Shown: positions 24,736-36,708, counted from the first letter of the stretch. The stretch: DNA of 64,000 bases from Paracandidimonas soli (GCF_004342005.1 NZ_SMBX01000006.1:1-64000); one strand, 5' to 3'. The notes: generated by a model from the letters alone, not told the origin. Numbers and translations: made by a program.

Positions 24736-25908
24736 ATGCTATTGGAAATCGCACGCTGGCTGTCTGATTCGCATATCCGCGCGTTCGGCGTGGTGGAATA
24801 CATTACGTTGCGCGCCGTGCTGGCGTGCGCGACTTCGCTGCTGATCGGCCTGGTGGCCGGGCCTTATGTCATCCGCAAGCTGACCGAGCTGAAGATCGGC
24901 CAGGCCGTGCGCAGCTATGGCCCCGAGTCGCATCTGCAGAAAAACGGCACGCCCACCATGGGCGGCGTGCTCATCCTGATTTCCATCGGCGTGACGACGC
25001 TGCTGTGGGCGGACTGGACCAACCGTTTCGTCTGGGTGGTGCTGCTGGTCACGTTCGGCTTCGGCTGGATCGGCTGGGCCGACGACTACAAGAAAGTCGT
25101 CAATCGCGATCCGGAAGGCATGTCCTCGCGCCGCAAGTTCTTCTTCCAGGCCGTCATCGGCCTGATTGCCGCGCTGTATCTCAGCTTTGCCGTGTCGGTG
25201 CCGGCCAATGCCGACCTGTGGCCCCTGTTCCGCGAGTGGGTGCTCAGCGGATTCACGATGACGCTGCCGGACCAGGCCGACCTGATCGTGCCGTTCTTCA
25301 AGAGCGTCAGCTATCCGATGGGCGTGTTCGGTTTCATGACGCTGACATGGCTGGTGATCGTCGGCTCCAGCAATGCCGTGAACCTGACCGACGGCCTCGA
25401 TGGCCTGGCCATCATGCCGACCGTCATGGTGGGCAGCGCCCTGGGCATATTCGCCTACGTCGTGGGCCGCGTCGATTATTCGAAGTACCTGCTCTTCCCC
25501 TATATTCCCGGCGCGGGCGAGCTGATGGTCCTGTGCGCGGCCATCGCCGGCGCGGGCCTGGCCTTCCTGTGGTTCAACGCCTATCCGGCTCAGGTGTTCA
25601 TGGGCGACGTCGGCGCGCTGGCGCTGGGGGGCGCGCTCGGCACCATCGCCGTCATCGTGCGCCAGGAAATCGTGCTGTTCATCATGGGCGGCGTGTTCGT
25701 GGCGGAAACAATGTCCGTCATGCTGCAGGTGGCCTACTTCAAATACACGAAATACCGCTATGGGCAGGGCAGGCGCATCCTGCGCATGGCGCCGCTGCAC
25801 CACCACTTCGAGGTCGGCGGCTGGAAAGAAACCCAGGTCGTGGTGCGTTTCTGGATCATCAGCATGATGCTGGTATTGATTGGTCTTGCGAGCCTGAAAG
25901 TGCGATGA
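24736..25908 (+). CDS. mraY: Phospho-MurNAc-pentapeptide translocase
   Basis: A 390-residue polytopic enzyme that transfers phospho-MurNAc-pentapeptide to undecaprenyl phosphate, making lipid I. Family signatures are [12 protein letters not shown] (~74), the catalytic WADDYKK (~114), [12 protein letters not shown] (~213), [11 protein letters not shown] (~288) and MAPLHHHFE (~350). About ten membrane helices are visible. The length is some 30 residues above E. coli MraY. It overlaps murD by four bases (ATGA). Confidence 0.96.
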   Translation: MLLEIARWLSDSHIRAFGVVEYITLRAVLACATSLLIGLVAGPYVIRKLTELKIGQAVRSYGPESHLQKNGTPTMGGVLILISIGVTTLLWADWTNRFVWVVLLVTFGFGWIGWADDYKKVVNRDPEGMSSRRKFFFQAVIGLIAALYLSFAVSVPANADLWPLFREWVLSGFTMTLPDQADLIVPFFKSVSYPMGVFGFMTLTWLVIVGSSNAVNLTDGLDGLAIMPTVMVGSALGIFAYVVGRVDYSKYLLFPYIPGAGELMVLCAAIAGAGLAFLWFNAYPAQVFMGDVGALALGGALGTIAVIVRQEIVLFIMGGVFVAETMSVMLQVAYFKYTKYRYGQGRRILRMAPLHHHFEVGGWKETQVVVRFWIISMMLVLIGLASLKVR

Positions 25909-27431
25909 GCGACTATACCTTTCCTTCTCTGCAGGGCGACGGACATATCCTGGTCTTCGGGCTGGGAGAGACGGGGCTGGCCGCGGCCAGGTGGTGCCTG
26001 CGTCATGCCGCGCCGCTGCGCGTGGCCGATACGCGCGCGCAGCCCGCGGCGGCTGCGGAGCTGAGCGCGGAGCCGGGCAGCGATGCCATCGACTGGCGCC
26101 TGGGCGATGCCGCGTCGGCGCCGGATGTGCTCGACGGCGTGCGCTCGATCGTGCTCAGCCCCGGGCTGTCGCCGCTGGAGGAGCCCGTATCGGGCCTGCT
26201 GGAGCGGGCCGGGCAGGCCGGTATCGAGGTCATCGGGGAAATCGAGCTGTTCGCCAGGGCGCTGGCCGACATGGCCGGGCAGGGCTATGCGCCCAAGGTT
26301 CTGGCCGTGACCGGAACGAACGGAAAGACCACGGTCACCGCCATGACGCGGCAACTGCTGGAAACGTCGGGCTTCAGCGCCACGGCGGCGGGCAACATCA
26401 GCCCCGCGGCGCTGGCCGCGCTGGCGCACGCGCTGGAGTCGGACAGCCTGCCGCAGGTCTGGGTGCTGGAATTGTCCAGCTTCCAGCTGGAAACCACGCG
26501 CAGCCTGAAGCCGGATGCGGCGGCCGTGCTCAACCTGACCCAGGACCACCTGGACTGGCACGGTTCCATGCAGGCGTATGGCGCGGCCAAGGCAAGGCTG
26601 CTCCCCATGGCGGATATCCGCATCGTCAATCGGGACGATGCGGCGGTACGCGCCATGGTCGAAGACATGGGGACGCTGGATGTGCGCAGCTTTGGCGGCG
26701 ATTTGCCCGAGCGCGTCGGGGATTGCGGCCTGGAAACCAGCGGCGACGTGATGTGGCTGTGCCAGGCGCAATCCGAGGATTTCGACGTGCCGGCCGCGCC
26801 TTCCAGGCGCCGCAAGGCGGCGGAGAAGCCGCAGCGGCCGCAGGGGCGCAATGTCAGGCTGATGCCGGTGGACGCCTTGTACGTGCGCGGGGTGCACAAC
26901 GCGCTGAATGCGCAGGCGGCTCTGCTGCTCGGGCGGGCCGTGGATGCCGGGCTGGCGCACATGCTGCGCGCCCTGCGGGACTACCAGGGCGAGCCGCACC
27001 GGATGGAGTTCGTGCGCAGCATCGGCGGCGTCGACTTCGTGAACGACAGCAAGGGCACCAATGTGGGCGCTACGGTCGCTGCGTTGCAGGGGGCGGAGAC
27101 GCCGGTTGTCCTGATCGCCGGCGGTCTCGGCAAGGGACAGGATTTCGAGCCGCTGGGGCGCGCCATCCGTGCGCATGCCAAGGCCGTCGTGCTGATCGGC
27201 CGCGATGCGCGGCAGATCGCGGCGGTGCTGGGCGACAGCGTGCCGGCGGTCCACGCGGAAACGATGGGCGATGCCGTGAGGCAGGCCCATGCGCTGGCCC
27301 AGGAAGGCGACATGGTGCTGCTGTCGCCGGCATGCGCCAGCATGGACATGTTCCGCAGCTATGTGCATCGCGGCGAATCGTTCGTGGATGAAGTGCGCGA
27401 GCTGGCGCTGGAACGGGGGGAGGCGGCATGA
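25905..27431 (+). CDS. murD: UDP-MurNAc-L-alanine:D-glutamate ligase
   Basis: A 508-residue cytoplasmic ligase adding D-Glu to UDP-MurNAc-Ala. The N-terminal nucleotide-binding fold shows [14 protein letters not shown], the P-loop is [11 protein letters not shown] (~136), and further blocks are [39 protein letters not shown] and [13 protein letters not shown]. coli MurD has 438 residues; part of the excess is a basic insertion at about 294-315 ([17 protein letters not shown]) before the third domain. It overlaps mraY and ftsW by four bases each. Confidence 0.95.
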   Translation: MSDYTFPSLQGDGHILVFGLGETGLAAARWCLRHAAPLRVADTRAQPAAAAELSAEPGSDAIDWRLGDAASAPDVLDGVRSIVLSPGLSPLEEPVSGLLERAGQAGIEVIGEIELFARALADMAGQGYAPKVLAVTGTNGKTTVTAMTRQLLETSGFSATAAGNISPAALAALAHALESDSLPQVWVLELSSFQLETTRSLKPDAAAVLNLTQDHLDWHGSMQAYGAAKARLLPMADIRIVNRDDAAVRAMVEDMGTLDVRSFGGDLPERVGDCGLETSGDVMWLCQAQSEDFDVPAAPSRRRKAAEKPQRPQGRNVRLMPVDALYVRGVHNALNAQAALLLGRAVDAGLAHMLRALRDYQGEPHRMEFVRSIGGVDFVNDSKGTNVGATVAALQGAETPVVLIAGGLGKGQDFEPLGRAIRAHAKAVVLIGRDARQIAAVLGDSVPAVHAETMGDAVRQAHALAQEGDMVLLSPACASMDMFRSYVHRGESFVDEVRELALERGEAA

Positions 27432-28621
27432 GCTTGTTTGCGGACCTGACCTCTGGCGTGAACGCGGTGCGTCCCGGACGCACCACCATGCCCAGTTTCG
27501 ACATGGCGTTGCTGATCGCCGTCGGCACGCTGGTCCTGTTCGGTCTGCTGATGGTGTATTCCGCTTCGATCGCCCTGGCCGATGGCCCGCGCTACGAAAG
27601 CTACGGCCGCTACTATTTCGTCATCCGGCATGGCGCGTTCCTTGTGATCGGCATCATGGCCGCCCTGTTCACGCTCTGCGTGCCCATGCAGGTATGGCAG
27701 AAAGTGGCGCTGCCGCTGTTCCTGGCCTGCTTCCTGCTGCTGCTGGTGGTGCTGGTGCCCGGCATCGGACGCGAGGTCAATGGCGCGCGGCGCTGGCTGC
27801 CGCTGGGGCCCATCAACTTCCAGCCGTCGGAACTGATGAAGATCGCCATCATCCTGTATGCGGCGGACTATACGGTGCGCAAGCAGGAGCACATGAAGAA
27901 TTTCCTGCGCGGCTTCATGCCCATGGCCTTTTCGCTGATGTTCGTCGGCATGGCGCTGCTGCTGGAGCCGGACCTTGGCGCATTCATGGTCATCGTGGCC
28001 ATCGCCGTCGGCATCCTGTTCATCGGTGGCATCAACGGCAAGCTGTTTTCCCTGCTGATCGGAGCGATGCTGAGCAGCTTCCTGCTGCTGATCTGGCTCT
28101 CTCCCTGGCGGCGCGAGCGCCTGTTCGTCTACCTGGATCCGTGGAATCCGGCCAATGCCTATGGCAGCGCCTATCAGTTGTCGCATTCGCTCATCGCCCT
28201 GGGGCGCGGCGAATGGTTTGGCGTGGGCCTGGGCGCCAGTGTGGAGAAGCTGCATTACCTGCCGGAAGCGCATACCGACTTCATTGTGGCGGTGATCGGA
28301 GAAGAACTCGGGTTCGTCGGCGTCGTGGCGCTGATCCTGGTGTTCGCCTTCGTGGTCTGGAAGGCATTCGAGATCGGCCGCCAGGCCGTGGCCATGGAGC
28401 GCATCTACAGCGGCCTGGTCGCGCAGGGCGTGGGCATCTGGTTCGGCGTGCAGGCCTTCATCAACATGGGCGTCTGCATGGGGCTGCTGCCGACCAAGGG
28501 GCTGACGCTGCCGCTGGTCAGCTACGGCGGCTCGGGGCTGGTCATGAACCTGGTGGCGTTCGCCATATTGCTGCGGGTGGACTACGAGAACCGGAACATG
28601 ATGCGGGGGAGGCGGACATGA
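27428..28621 (+). CDS. ftsW: Septal peptidoglycan glycosyltransferase FtsW
   Basis: A 397-residue SEDS-family membrane protein with about ten helices. Recognisable parts are [31 protein letters not shown] (~117), the catalytic-Asp region [29 protein letters not shown] (~272) and [15 protein letters not shown] near the C-terminus. It polymerises lipid II at the septum together with FtsI. It overlaps murD and murG by four bases. Confidence 0.95.
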   Translation: MSLFADLTSGVNAVRPGRTTMPSFDMALLIAVGTLVLFGLLMVYSASIALADGPRYESYGRYYFVIRHGAFLVIGIMAALFTLCVPMQVWQKVALPLFLACFLLLLVVLVPGIGREVNGARRWLPLGPINFQPSELMKIAIILYAADYTVRKQEHMKNFLRGFMPMAFSLMFVGMALLLEPDLGAFMVIVAIAVGILFIGGINGKLFSLLIGAMLSSFLLLIWLSPWRRERLFVYLDPWNPANAYGSAYQLSHSLIALGRGEWFGVGLGASVEKLHYLPEAHTDFIVAVIGEELGFVGVVALILVFAFVVWKAFEIGRQAVAMERIYSGLVAQGVGIWFGVQAFINMGVCMGLLPTKGLTLPLVSYGGSGLVMNLVAFAILLRVDYENRNMMRGRRT

Positions 28622-29706
28622 GCGACATGAATGCGAAACCGCATACCCTGCTGGTCATGGCCGGAGGCACCGGAGGCCACATCATGCCCGGCCTGTCGGT
28701 TGCGCACGAAATGCGCCGCCGCGGCTGGAACGTGGTCTGGATGGGGCATCCGGAGCGCATGGAAGGCAGGCTGGTGCCCGCGCAGGGATTCGAGTTGAAG
28801 GCAATGCGGTTCGCGGGCGTGCGCGGCAAGAGTCTGGCCACGCTGGCGAAGCTGCCGTTCACGCTGCTGGGAGCGCTGAGGCAGGCCAATGGCGTGCTGC
28901 GCGAGGCAAAGCCGGACGTGGTGCTGGGCATGGGCGGCTATGTGGCCTTCCCCGGCGGCCTCATGTCGTTCCTGAAGCGCGTGCCGCTGGTCGTGCATGA
29001 GCAGAACGCCGTGGCGGGGACCGCCAATCGCTGGCTGGCGCGCATGGCGAGCAAGGCGATGACGGGTTTCCCGGGCGTATTGCCGGGCGCCGTCATGGTG
29101 GGCAATCCCGTGCGCGACGCCTTCCTGGAAAAAACGGACGTGGAGCAGCGCTATGCGCAGCGCAGCGGTCCGCTGCGCCTGCTGGTGGTGGGCGGCAGCC
29201 TGGGCGCGTCCATATTGAACACGGTGGTGCCCAGGGCGCTGGCCTTGCTGTCGCAGGATCAGCGCCCCGTGGTGACGCACCAGTCCGGCGAACAGCATAT
29301 CGCCGACCTGAAGGCGGCCTATGCCGCGGCGGGAGTGCAGGCGCATTGCGAGGCGTTCATCGACGACATGGCGGCGGCCATGCGCGATGCCGACCTGGTG
29401 ATCTGCCGGGCGGGCGCCATGACGGTGGCCGAGGTCGCCGCGGTCGGCGTGGCGGCCTTGTTCATTCCGCTGCCGCACGCCATCGACGACCACCAGACGG
29501 CCAATGCGCGCTACCTGACGCATTGCCATGGCGCCTGGCAGCAGGCGCAGAACGAATTCACGGACCAGTGGCTGGCCGACTGGCTGCGCGAGCGCAGCCG
29601 CGCCGAACTGGCCGGCATCGCCAGGCATGCGCATACCCATGCCATGCCCGAGGCGGCGCGACATATAGCCGATGCCTGCGAACAGGCATCCCGGAGAACT
29701 GTGTGA
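28618..29706 (+). CDS. murG: Lipid I GlcNAc transferase
   Basis: A 362-residue peripheral membrane glycosyltransferase that adds GlcNAc to lipid I, giving lipid II. The donor-binding loop [14 protein letters not shown] is at ~16-29; further family blocks are [36 protein letters not shown] and the C-terminal [35 protein letters not shown] 28618 overlaps the ftsW stop. Its own stop TGA is shared with the GTGA overlap that starts murC. Confidence 0.95.
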   Translation: MSDMNAKPHTLLVMAGGTGGHIMPGLSVAHEMRRRGWNVVWMGHPERMEGRLVPAQGFELKAMRFAGVRGKSLATLAKLPFTLLGALRQANGVLREAKPDVVLGMGGYVAFPGGLMSFLKRVPLVVHEQNAVAGTANRWLARMASKAMTGFPGVLPGAVMVGNPVRDAFLEKTDVEQRYAQRSGPLRLLVVGGSLGASILNTVVPRALALLSQDQRPVVTHQSGEQHIADLKAAYAAAGVQAHCEAFIDDMAAAMRDADLVICRAGAMTVAEVAAVGVAALFIPLPHAIDDHQTANARYLTHCHGAWQQAQNEFTDQWLADWLRERSRAELAGIARHAHTHAMPEAARHIADACEQASRRTV

Positions 29707-31109
29707 AACATCGAATCCAGAGCATCCACTTCGTAGGTATCGGCGGTTCCGGCATGAGCGGGATCGCGGAAGTGCTGCTGACGCTGGGCTATGCCATCAG
29801 CGGCTCGGATCTGGCCGAGTCCGCCGTGACGCGCAGGCTGGCAAGCCTGGGCGCCAGGCTGTACATCGGCCATGATGCCGCCAACGTGGAAGGAGCCAGC
29901 GCCATCGTGGTTTCCAGCGCAGTGACGAACGACAATCCGGAAGTGCTGGCGGCGCGCGCCGCGCGCATTCCGGTCGTGCCGCGCGCCCTGATGCTGGCGG
30001 AACTGATGCGCCTGAAGCGCGGTATCGCCGTAGCCGGCACGCATGGCAAGACGACGACGACCAGCCTGGTGGCCAGCGTGCTGGCGGCGGGCGACCTGGA
30101 CCCCACCTTCGTCATCGGCGGCAGGCTGAATTCCGCCGGGGCCAACGCCCGGCTGGGCCAGGGCGACTACATCGTCGTCGAAGCCGATGAGTCGGATGCG
30201 TCTTTCCTGAACCTGTTGCCGGTGATGGGCATCATCACCAATATCGATGCCGATCACATGGACACCTATGGCCATGACGTGGCCAGGCTCAAGAGCGCTT
30301 TCGTCGAGTTCACGCAGCGCCTGCCGTTCTACGGCAGCGCCATCCTGTGCATAGACGACGCCAATGTGCGCGAGATCATCCCCTTCGTCTCGCGCCCGGT
30401 GACCACGTACGGCCTGGGCGAGGAGGCGCAGGTGCGCGCGGTTAACCTGCGCGCCGACGGCGCCCGCATGCGATTCGATGTGCTGCGCAAGGGCGCGGAC
30501 GGCGATCTGCCCGTGCTGCCGGTCTGCCTGAACCTGCCCGGCAGACACAATGTGCAGAATGCGCTGGCCGCCATCGCGGTCGCAACCGAACTCGGCGTGC
30601 CCGACGCCCGCATTGCCGCCGCGCTGGAGTCGTTCAACGGTGTCGGCCGGCGTTTCACGATGATCGGCGACCTGCCCGTGCCGGAAGCGGCCGGAGGCGG
30701 CAAGTTCACCGTCATCGACGATTACGGCCATCACCCGGCGGAAATGGCGGCCACGCTGGAGGCCGCGCGCGGCGCCTGGCCCGACCGCCGCATCGTGCTG
30801 GCATTCCAGCCGCACCGCTATACGCGCACCCGGGACTGCTTCGAGGACTTCGTGCAGGTGCTCAGCCTGGCAGATGGCGTGCTCCTGACCGAGGTCTATG
30901 CCGCGGGCGAGCCGCCGCTGGTGGCCGCCGACGGTCGGGCGCTGACGCGCGCCATCCGCGTGACGGGCAAGGTCGAGCCGATTTTCGTGGACGACGTGGC
31001 CGACCTGCCCGATGCCATCCTCGGCTTCGTGCGCGACGGCGACGTCGTGATCTTGATGGGGGCGGGCTCGATCAGCCGCGTGGCCGCCCGCATGGGAGAG
31101 CTGGTATGA
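29703..31109 (+). CDS. murC: UDP-MurNAc:L-alanine ligase
   Basis: A 468-residue cytoplasmic ligase for the first amino acid of the peptide stem. It opens with [25 protein letters not shown], has the ATP loop [12 protein letters not shown] (~112), [12 protein letters not shown] and [11 protein letters not shown], and ends with [14 protein letters not shown] and VILMGAGSI. The start is GTG 29703, which overlaps the murG stop by four bases; the frame is open further upstream inside murG but not family-like. It overlaps ddl by four bases. Confidence 0.95.
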   Translation: MKHRIQSIHFVGIGGSGMSGIAEVLLTLGYAISGSDLAESAVTRRLASLGARLYIGHDAANVEGASAIVVSSAVTNDNPEVLAARAARIPVVPRALMLAELMRLKRGIAVAGTHGKTTTTSLVASVLAAGDLDPTFVIGGRLNSAGANARLGQGDYIVVEADESDASFLNLLPVMGIITNIDADHMDTYGHDVARLKSAFVEFTQRLPFYGSAILCIDDANVREIIPFVSRPVTTYGLGEEAQVRAVNLRADGARMRFDVLRKGADGDLPVLPVCLNLPGRHNVQNALAAIAVATELGVPDARIAAALESFNGVGRRFTMIGDLPVPEAAGGGKFTVIDDYGHHPAEMAATLEAARGAWPDRRIVLAFQPHRYTRTRDCFEDFVQVLSLADGVLLTEVYAAGEPPLVAADGRALTRAIRVTGKVEPIFVDDVADLPDAILGFVRDGDVVILMGAGSISRVAARMGELV

Positions 31110-32068
31110 CAACAAAGAACTATGGCCGTGTAGGCGTGCTGTACGGCGGGCATTCGGGCGAGCGGGAGGTCTCCCTGCAGTCCGGCGCCGGCGTGCACCA
31201 GGCGCTGCGCAGCGCCGGCGTGGACGCGCATTTGTTCGATACCGGGCGCCATAGCCTGGCGGAGCTGGCGCAGGCCGGCTTCGATCGCGTGTTCATCGCG
31301 CTGCACGGCAGGCATGGCGAGGACGGCACGCTGCAGGGCGCGCTGGAGCTGCTGGGCATTCCCTATACCGGCAGCGGTACGCTGGCATCGTCGCTGGCCA
31401 TGGACAAGGTCATGACCAAGCGGATCTGGGAGCACCATGGCCTGCCGACCCCGGGTTTCGTCGAGCTGCGTGGTGAAAAGGACCTGGATGCCGCCGTCGA
31501 ACGCCTGTCGCTGCCGCTGATCGTCAAGCCTCCGCACGAAGGCTCCACCCTGGGCGTGGCCCGGATCGACGAACGCAGTCAATTGCTGGAAGGCTATCGC
31601 CTGGCTGCCCGCTACGACGACGTCGTGATGGCGGAGCAGTTCATCCGCGGACGCGAGCTCACGATAGCGCTGCTCGGCACGGGCGCCGATGCCCGCGCGC
31701 TGCCCATCGTCGAGATCGTGGCGCCCGGCGGCAACTACGACTACGAACATAAATACCTGTCCGACGATACGCAGTACATCTGCCCGGCGGACCTGCCTGC
31801 CGACCTGACCGCGAGCATCCAGGACATCGCCCTGCGCGCCTACCTGACGCTGGGCTGCGAAGGCTGGGGCCGCGCGGATGTCATGCTCGATGCGCAAGGC
31901 AAGCCCTGGCTGCTGGAAATGAATACCTCCCCGGGCATGACCGGCCACTCCCTTGTGCCGATGGCCGCCAGGGCCGCCGGGATGGATTACGCGCAGCTGT
32001 GCCTGGAAATCCTGGCGCAGGCCGGCTGCAAGGTGCAGGGCGTGCCCACCGGAAAGGACGGAGGCTGA
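31106..32068 (+). CDS. ddl: D-alanine--D-alanine ligase
   Basis: A 320-residue ATP-grasp enzyme making the D-Ala-D-Ala that MurF attaches. The N-terminal [18 protein letters not shown] (~10-27) contains the catalytic Glu, [25 protein letters not shown] follows, then [12 protein letters not shown] and the C-terminal [23 protein letters not shown] with the metal-binding Glu and Asn. The length is typical of the DdlB group. ATGA overlap with murC; ftsQ follows after three bases. Confidence 0.95.
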   Translation: MTTKNYGRVGVLYGGHSGEREVSLQSGAGVHQALRSAGVDAHLFDTGRHSLAELAQAGFDRVFIALHGRHGEDGTLQGALELLGIPYTGSGTLASSLAMDKVMTKRIWEHHGLPTPGFVELRGEKDLDAAVERLSLPLIVKPPHEGSTLGVARIDERSQLLEGYRLAARYDDVVMAEQFIRGRELTIALLGTGADARALPIVEIVAPGGNYDYEHKYLSDDTQYICPADLPADLTASIQDIALRAYLTLGCEGWGRADVMLDAQGKPWLLEMNTSPGMTGHSLVPMAARAAGMDYAQLCLEILAQAGCKVQGVPTGKDGG

Positions 32069-32071
32069 TCC

Positions 32072-32866
32072 ATGCTCAATGACGCCCGCCTCGTGAACTT
32101 CTTTGCCAATACGCTGGCTCTGCTGGCGTTGTTGGCAATGGTCGCGGGCGTCATCGTCTGGGTCGCGCAGCGCCCATTCTTCGCCATTTCGCGCATCCAG
32201 ATCGAGCCGCTGGATGCCGAGGAGTTCAACTACGTGTCCGTGCCGAGCGTGCAGGCCACGGTGGCGGGTAGGCGGCTGACGGGCAATTTCTTCGCGATCG
32301 ACCTGGATGACGTGCGCAGCGTCATCGAAACCGCGCCCTGGGTGCGCCGCACGCAGGTGCGCCGCGTCTGGCCGGACACGCTGCTGGTGCAGATCGAAGA
32401 GCAGCAGCCGCTGGCGCTCTGGAACGAAGACCAGATGATCAATACCTGGGGCGAGGCGTTCAGCGCCAACCAGGGGGAGTTGCCGGATGATGCGCACCTG
32501 CCGCAACTGAGCGGACCGGCGAATTCCGAGCAACTGGTCGTGCAGCGCTATGCGGAACTGGCGCGCTGGTTCGCACCGTTGAGCCTGTCGGTCACCGAGG
32601 TCGCGCTGAGCCCCCGGTACGCCTGGGACGTGGCGCTGTCGAACGGCGTGACGCTCAATCTTGGCCGCGACCCGGCAGCGGATGCCGCCGACCTGCAGGG
32701 CCGCTCCGGCGCGCTGCCGTTCGCGGCGCGCATCGAAAGTTTCGTGCAGGCCTGGCCTGTGCTGGCGCAGCGTCTGGGGCACCGCCAGATCAGCAGCGCG
32801 GATTTACGTTATCCCAATGGGTTCGCCATCACCATGGCGCCTGTTTCATCAAATACTTCTGAGTGA
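32072..32866 (+). CDS. ftsQ: Cell division protein FtsQ
   Basis: A 264-residue bitopic protein with one N-terminal membrane helix (TLALLALLAMVAGVIVWVAQ, ~14-33). A periplasmic POTRA domain follows (ISRIQIEPLDAEEFNYVSVPSV, then GNFFAIDLDDVRSVIETAPWVRRTQVRRVWPDTL, ~69-105) and a beta domain to the end. FtsQ with FtsL and FtsB bridges early and late divisome proteins. A weak GGAGG site sits just before ATG 32072. Confidence 0.93.
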   Translation: MLNDARLVNFFANTLALLALLAMVAGVIVWVAQRPFFAISRIQIEPLDAEEFNYVSVPSVQATVAGRRLTGNFFAIDLDDVRSVIETAPWVRRTQVRRVWPDTLLVQIEEQQPLALWNEDQMINTWGEAFSANQGELPDDAHLPQLSGPANSEQLVVQRYAELARWFAPLSLSVTEVALSPRYAWDVALSNGVTLNLGRDPAADAADLQGRSGALPFAARIESFVQAWPVLAQRLGHRQISSADLRYPNGFAITMAPVSSNTSE

Positions 32867-32876
32867 AGCCAATAAT

Positions 32877-34103
32877 ATGACCCGTGACATCAAGGACTTG
32901 ATCGTTGCTCTCGACATCGGCACCAGCAAGGTGGTCGCCGTGGTGGCCGAAATCCTGCCCGAAGGCCGGTTCGAGGTCCTGGGCCTGGGCCAGCACGAGT
33001 CGCAGGGCATGCGCAAGGGCGTGGTGGTCAATATCGAGGCTACCGTCAACTCCATCCAGCGCGCGCTGGAAGAGGCTGAGCTCATGGCCGATTGCCAGAT
33101 CCGCGACGTCTACACGGGGATCGCCGGCAGCCATATCACCAGCTTCAACTCCAGCGGCATGGTGGCGGTCAAGGACAAGGAGGTGACGCAGGCCGACGTG
33201 GCGCGTGCCATTGAAACCGCCAAGGCCGTCAACATCCCGACAGAGCAGCAGGTCCTGCATGTGCTGACGCAAGAGTTCATGGTGGACTCGCAGGAAGACA
33301 TCCGCGAGCCCATCGGCATGAGCGGCCTGCGCCTGGAAGTGCGGGTGCACATTGTCACCGGCGCGGTCAGCGCCGCGCAGAACATCGTGAAGTGCGTGCG
33401 CCGCTGCGGCCTGGAGGTGCAGGACCTTATCCTGCAACCCCTGGCCTCCAGCCTGGCCTGCCTGACATCCGACGAAAAGGAGTTGGGCGTGGTGCTGGTG
33501 GACATCGGCGCCGGCACGACGGATGTGGCCATCTATACCAATGGCGCCATCCGCCACACCGCGGTGGTACCCATCGCGGGCGACCAGATTACCAGCGATA
33601 TCGCCGCCATGCTGCGCACGCCGACGCCGGACGCGGAAGACATCAAGCTGCGCTACGGCGTCGCCAAGCAAGTGCTGGCGGATCCCGACGAAATGATCGA
33701 GGTGCCGGGACTGGGCGACCGTCCGAACCGCCAGGTCAAGCGCCAGGCGCTGGGCGCGGTGATCGAGCCGCGCGTCGAGGAACTGTTCATGTTCGTGCAG
33801 CAGGTGGTGCGCGAGTCCGGCTACGAGGACCTGCTGGCTTCGGGCGTGGTCCTGACCGGCGGTGCATCCCTGATGCCGGGCATGGTCGAGCTGGCGGAGG
33901 ACGTGTTTCTCAAGCCGGTCCGCGTTTCCGTGCCCGCCTACGAAGGCAGCCTGTCGGACGTCATGCGCAGCCCGCGTTTTTCGACAGTGATGGGCTTGTT
34001 GCTGGAAGCCCGCCTGCAGCGCGCGCGCGGCCGCAAGGTGGCGCAGCAGAAGGGCAACTTCCGCACGTTGCTGGCGCGCATGAAGGAGTGGTTCATGAAT
34101 TAG
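32877..34103 (+). CDS. ftsA: Cell division protein FtsA
   Basis: A 408-residue actin-like ATPase. It starts MTRDIKDLIVALDIGTSKVVAVVAE with the phosphate-1 loop, contains VDIGAGTTDVAIYTNG (~205, phosphate-2) and VVLTGGASLMPGM (~325), and ends with a short amphipathic tail (RTLLARMKEWFMN) that tethers it to the inner membrane. It anchors FtsZ and recruits later divisome proteins. ATG 32877 lies ten bases after ftsQ, with the family start exactly there. Confidence 0.95.
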   Translation: MTRDIKDLIVALDIGTSKVVAVVAEILPEGRFEVLGLGQHESQGMRKGVVVNIEATVNSIQRALEEAELMADCQIRDVYTGIAGSHITSFNSSGMVAVKDKEVTQADVARAIETAKAVNIPTEQQVLHVLTQEFMVDSQEDIREPIGMSGLRLEVRVHIVTGAVSAAQNIVKCVRRCGLEVQDLILQPLASSLACLTSDEKELGVVLVDIGAGTTDVAIYTNGAIRHTAVVPIAGDQITSDIAAMLRTPTPDAEDIKLRYGVAKQVLADPDEMIEVPGLGDRPNRQVKRQALGAVIEPRVEELFMFVQQVVRESGYEDLLASGVVLTGGASLMPGMVELAEDVFLKPVRVSVPAYEGSLSDVMRSPRFSTVMGLLLEARLQRARGRKVAQQKGNFRTLLARMKEWFMN

Positions 34104-34267
34104 GGCGCATGCGTCCTGACGGCGGACGGCATTCGCACTGCCCGCCGAAGAAGGGCTTCACACCCGCCGCGAGCCAAGGGCTGGCGCCGATTATGAAGCC
34201 GCTTCACAAAAAGCAGTACCGGGGAACTTTTGAGATTGCAGTTTTTTGATATGTGAGGGAATCAACC

Positions 34268-35440
34268 ATGATGAAATTTGAAATGCTCGACACCAGTGCA
34301 AGCGGCACTGTCATCAAAGTTGTCGGCGTTGGCGGCGCCGGCGGCAATGCCATCGGACACATGATCCGTTCCAACGTCAGCGGGGTGGAGTTCATCTGCG
34401 CCAATACCGACGCGCAAGCGCTGGCCGCCAGCGAAGCGCCCGTCCAGATCCGCCTGGGCCGTACCGGCCTTGGCGCCGGAGCCAAGCCGGAACAGGGCCG
34501 CGCCGCGGCCGAGACCGCCCGTGAGGAGATCCGTGCCGCGCTTAATGGCGCGCACATGGTGTTCATCACGGCCGGCATGGGCGGCGGCACCGGCACGGGC
34601 GCCAGCCCCGTCGTGGCGGAAGTCGCCAAGGAACTGGGCATCCTGACCGTGGGCGTCGTCACCAAGCCGTTCGAGTTCGAGGGCCGCAGGCGCCTGCAGA
34701 TGGCGGAGCAGGGTATTGCCGAACTCTCCAAGCACGTGCATTCACTCATCGTCGTCCTGAACGAAAACCTGTACGACTTGCTGGACGAAGACGCCACGCA
34801 GGAAGACTGCTTCCGTTCCGCCGACGATGTCCTGCACAACGCCTGCGCCGGCATTGCCGAGATCATCAATGTCGAGGGTAACGTCAACGTCGACTTCGAA
34901 GACGTCAAGACCATCATGGGCGAGCAGGGCCAGGCCATGATGGGCACCTCGATCGCCTCGGGCGAGAACCGTGCGCGCGAAGCGGCGGAACGCGCCATCG
35001 CATGCCCGCTGCTGGAAGGCGTTGACCTGCATGGCGCGCGCGGCATGCTGGTCAACATTACGGCCAGCCGTAGCCTGAAGATGCGTGAAACACGCGAAAT
35101 CATGGATACCATCCGCAGCTATGCCGCAGAAGACGCCACCGTCATCTTCGGCACGGCCTACGATGAAGCCATGGGCGACAAGCTGCGCGTGACCGTGGTC
35201 GCCACCGGCCTGGGTCGCGGCAACGCGCGTCCGCAACTGGTGCAGAACACCGGCGAAATGCTGCGCACCGGCACGGACAACATGGTTGCGTCCGGCGGGC
35301 AGCACGGCGGCCAGGACTATGCCAATGCCGACGTTCCCGCGGTCATCCGCACCCGGGCTTCCGCCCAGGTTCGCGCCCTGGAAACCGCAGGCATGGATCA
35401 CTTCGACATTCCGGCCTTCCTGCGCAAGCAGGCGGACTGA
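34268..35440 (+). CDS. ftsZ: Cell division GTPase FtsZ
   Basis: A 390-residue tubulin-like GTPase that forms the Z ring. The nucleotide-binding [14 protein letters not shown] is near residue 19, the signature [10 protein letters not shown] near 105, then [11 protein letters not shown] and the T7 region. A short variable linker precedes the C-terminal binding peptide [15 protein letters not shown], which docks FtsA. ATG 34268 (or 34271) follows GAGGGAA by a good distance; GTG 34253 lies before that site. A 164-base gap from ftsA leaves room for its own promoter, but I cannot point to one. Confidence 0.96.
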   Translation: MMKFEMLDTSASGTVIKVVGVGGAGGNAIGHMIRSNVSGVEFICANTDAQALAASEAPVQIRLGRTGLGAGAKPEQGRAAAETAREEIRAALNGAHMVFITAGMGGGTGTGASPVVAEVAKELGILTVGVVTKPFEFEGRRRLQMAEQGIAELSKHVHSLIVVLNENLYDLLDEDATQEDCFRSADDVLHNACAGIAEIINVEGNVNVDFEDVKTIMGEQGQAMMGTSIASGENRAREAAERAIACPLLEGVDLHGARGMLVNITASRSLKMRETREIMDTIRSYAAEDATVIFGTAYDEAMGDKLRVTVVATGLGRGNARPQLVQNTGEMLRTGTDNMVASGGQHGGQDYANADVPAVIRTRASAQVRALETAGMDHFDIPAFLRKQAD

Positions 35441-35724
35441 AACAAAGTGATTTGACCGCCGCTGCGGGCTCTTCCCCGGAGTCCCGCGCGGCAAGCCCTG
35501 CATATCAGCAAAGCTGCGCGGCCTCGTGCCGCGCGGCGCAAGGCCGGCCGTCTCCCGCATATTCCCCCGGGAGGCGGCCGGCCGCATATCTATGTAAACG
35601 TGTTTCATTGCATTTCTTTTGCTTTTGCAGCCATACCCGCATAAGCAAAGCGGTTACAATAGGGGATAATCCCGGCGTCTCAATGGCTCGATCCATGGCA
35701 GGCGCAACCCTAATTCGACAGAAT
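35441..35724 (+). promoter_or_regulatory. ftsZ-lpxC intergenic region with GC-rich hairpin
   Basis: A long hairpin at 35541-35583 pairs GGCCGGCC (35542-35549) and TCTCCC with GGGAGG and GGCCGGCC (35576-35583). It has no T-run, so it is not a classic terminator. An AT-rich segment (35590-35670) with TACAAT (35655-35660) and GATAAT (35665-35670) probably contains the lpxC promoter; the -35 is unclear. Confidence 0.45.
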
Positions 35725-36648
35725 ATGCTACGTCAACGAACCATACAGCGATCCATCAGCACCAAGGGGGTCGGCCTGCATTCCGGCCGGCGGGTGGACA
35801 TCACCCTGCGCCCGGCGGCGCCTGATACGGGGATCGTGTTCCACCGCGTGGATCTGCCCGAGGTCGTCGATCTGCCTGCGCAGGCCAACCAGGTGGGCGA
35901 TACGCGCATGGCGTCCGTCCTGCAGCAGGGCAATGTACGCGTTTCCACCGTCGAACACCTGATGTCGGCCCTGGCGGGCCTGGGCATCGACAACCTGCAC
36001 ATCGACCTGACCGCCGAAGAAGTCCCTATCATGGACGGCAGCGCCGGCACGTTCGTCTATCTGCTGCGTTCGGCCGGACTGCAGGAGCAGGCCGCGCCCA
36101 AGAAGTTCCTGCGCGTCCTGAAAACCGTCGAAGTCCGCGAGGGCGAAGGCGACGCCCTGAAGTGGGCCCGGCTGGAACCCTACGACGGCTACGCATTCTC
36201 GTTCTCCATCGATTTCCACCATCCGGCCATCGATTCGACGGCCAATTTCGCCGAAGTCGATTTCGCGACCGATTCCTACGTCAAGACGATCGCCCGCGCC
36301 CGCACCTTCGGCTTCGCCAGCGAGGTCGAGGCCTTGCGCGCCGCCGGCCTTGCGCGCGGCGGCAGTCTGGACAACGCCATCGTCATGGATGAATACCGCG
36401 TCCTGAACAGTGACGGCCTGCGTTACGAAGACGAATTCGTCAAGCACAAGATCCTCGATGCCATCGGCGACCTGTACCTGATCGGCAAGCCGCTGGTGGC
36501 GCGCTACGTGGCCTGCAAGTCCGGCCATGCGCTGAACAACAAGCTGGCCCGCGAGCTGCTGGCCCGCCAGGACGCCTGGGAAATCGTCAGCTACGAATCC
36601 GCGGCGACCGCGCCCAAGGCCTTCGGCCAGGAGTGGAAGTTCGCCTGA
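35725..36648 (+). CDS. lpxC: UDP-3-O-acyl-GlcNAc deacetylase
   Basis: A 307-residue zinc enzyme for the committed step of lipid A synthesis. It starts [24 protein letters not shown], comparable to E. coli MIKQRTLKR. Zinc ligands are the His in [11 protein letters not shown] (~78) and the His and Asp in [14 protein letters not shown] (~238); [11 protein letters not shown] contains the catalytic His. ATG 35725 gives the family length; an upstream ATG at 35683 adds 14 unrelated residues. It ends the dcw block, with a strong terminator behind it. Confidence 0.96.
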   Translation: MLRQRTIQRSISTKGVGLHSGRRVDITLRPAAPDTGIVFHRVDLPEVVDLPAQANQVGDTRMASVLQQGNVRVSTVEHLMSALAGLGIDNLHIDLTAEEVPIMDGSAGTFVYLLRSAGLQEQAAPKKFLRVLKTVEVREGEGDALKWARLEPYDGYAFSFSIDFHHPAIDSTANFAEVDFATDSYVKTIARARTFGFASEVEALRAAGLARGGSLDNAIVMDEYRVLNSDGLRYEDEFVKHKILDAIGDLYLIGKPLVARYVACKSGHALNNKLARELLARQDAWEIVSYESAATAPKAFGQEWKFA

Positions 36649-36671
36649 TCCTGCGGGCAGCTTCGCAAACG

Positions 36672-36708
36672 AAAAATACCGCCATGAAACACGGCGGTAT
36701 TTTTTTGT
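36672..36708 (+). terminator. Rho-independent terminator after lpxC
   Basis: AAAAATACCGCC (36672-36683) pairs with GGCGGTATTTTT (36693-36704), followed by more T. It ends the dcw transcript. Confidence 0.92.
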
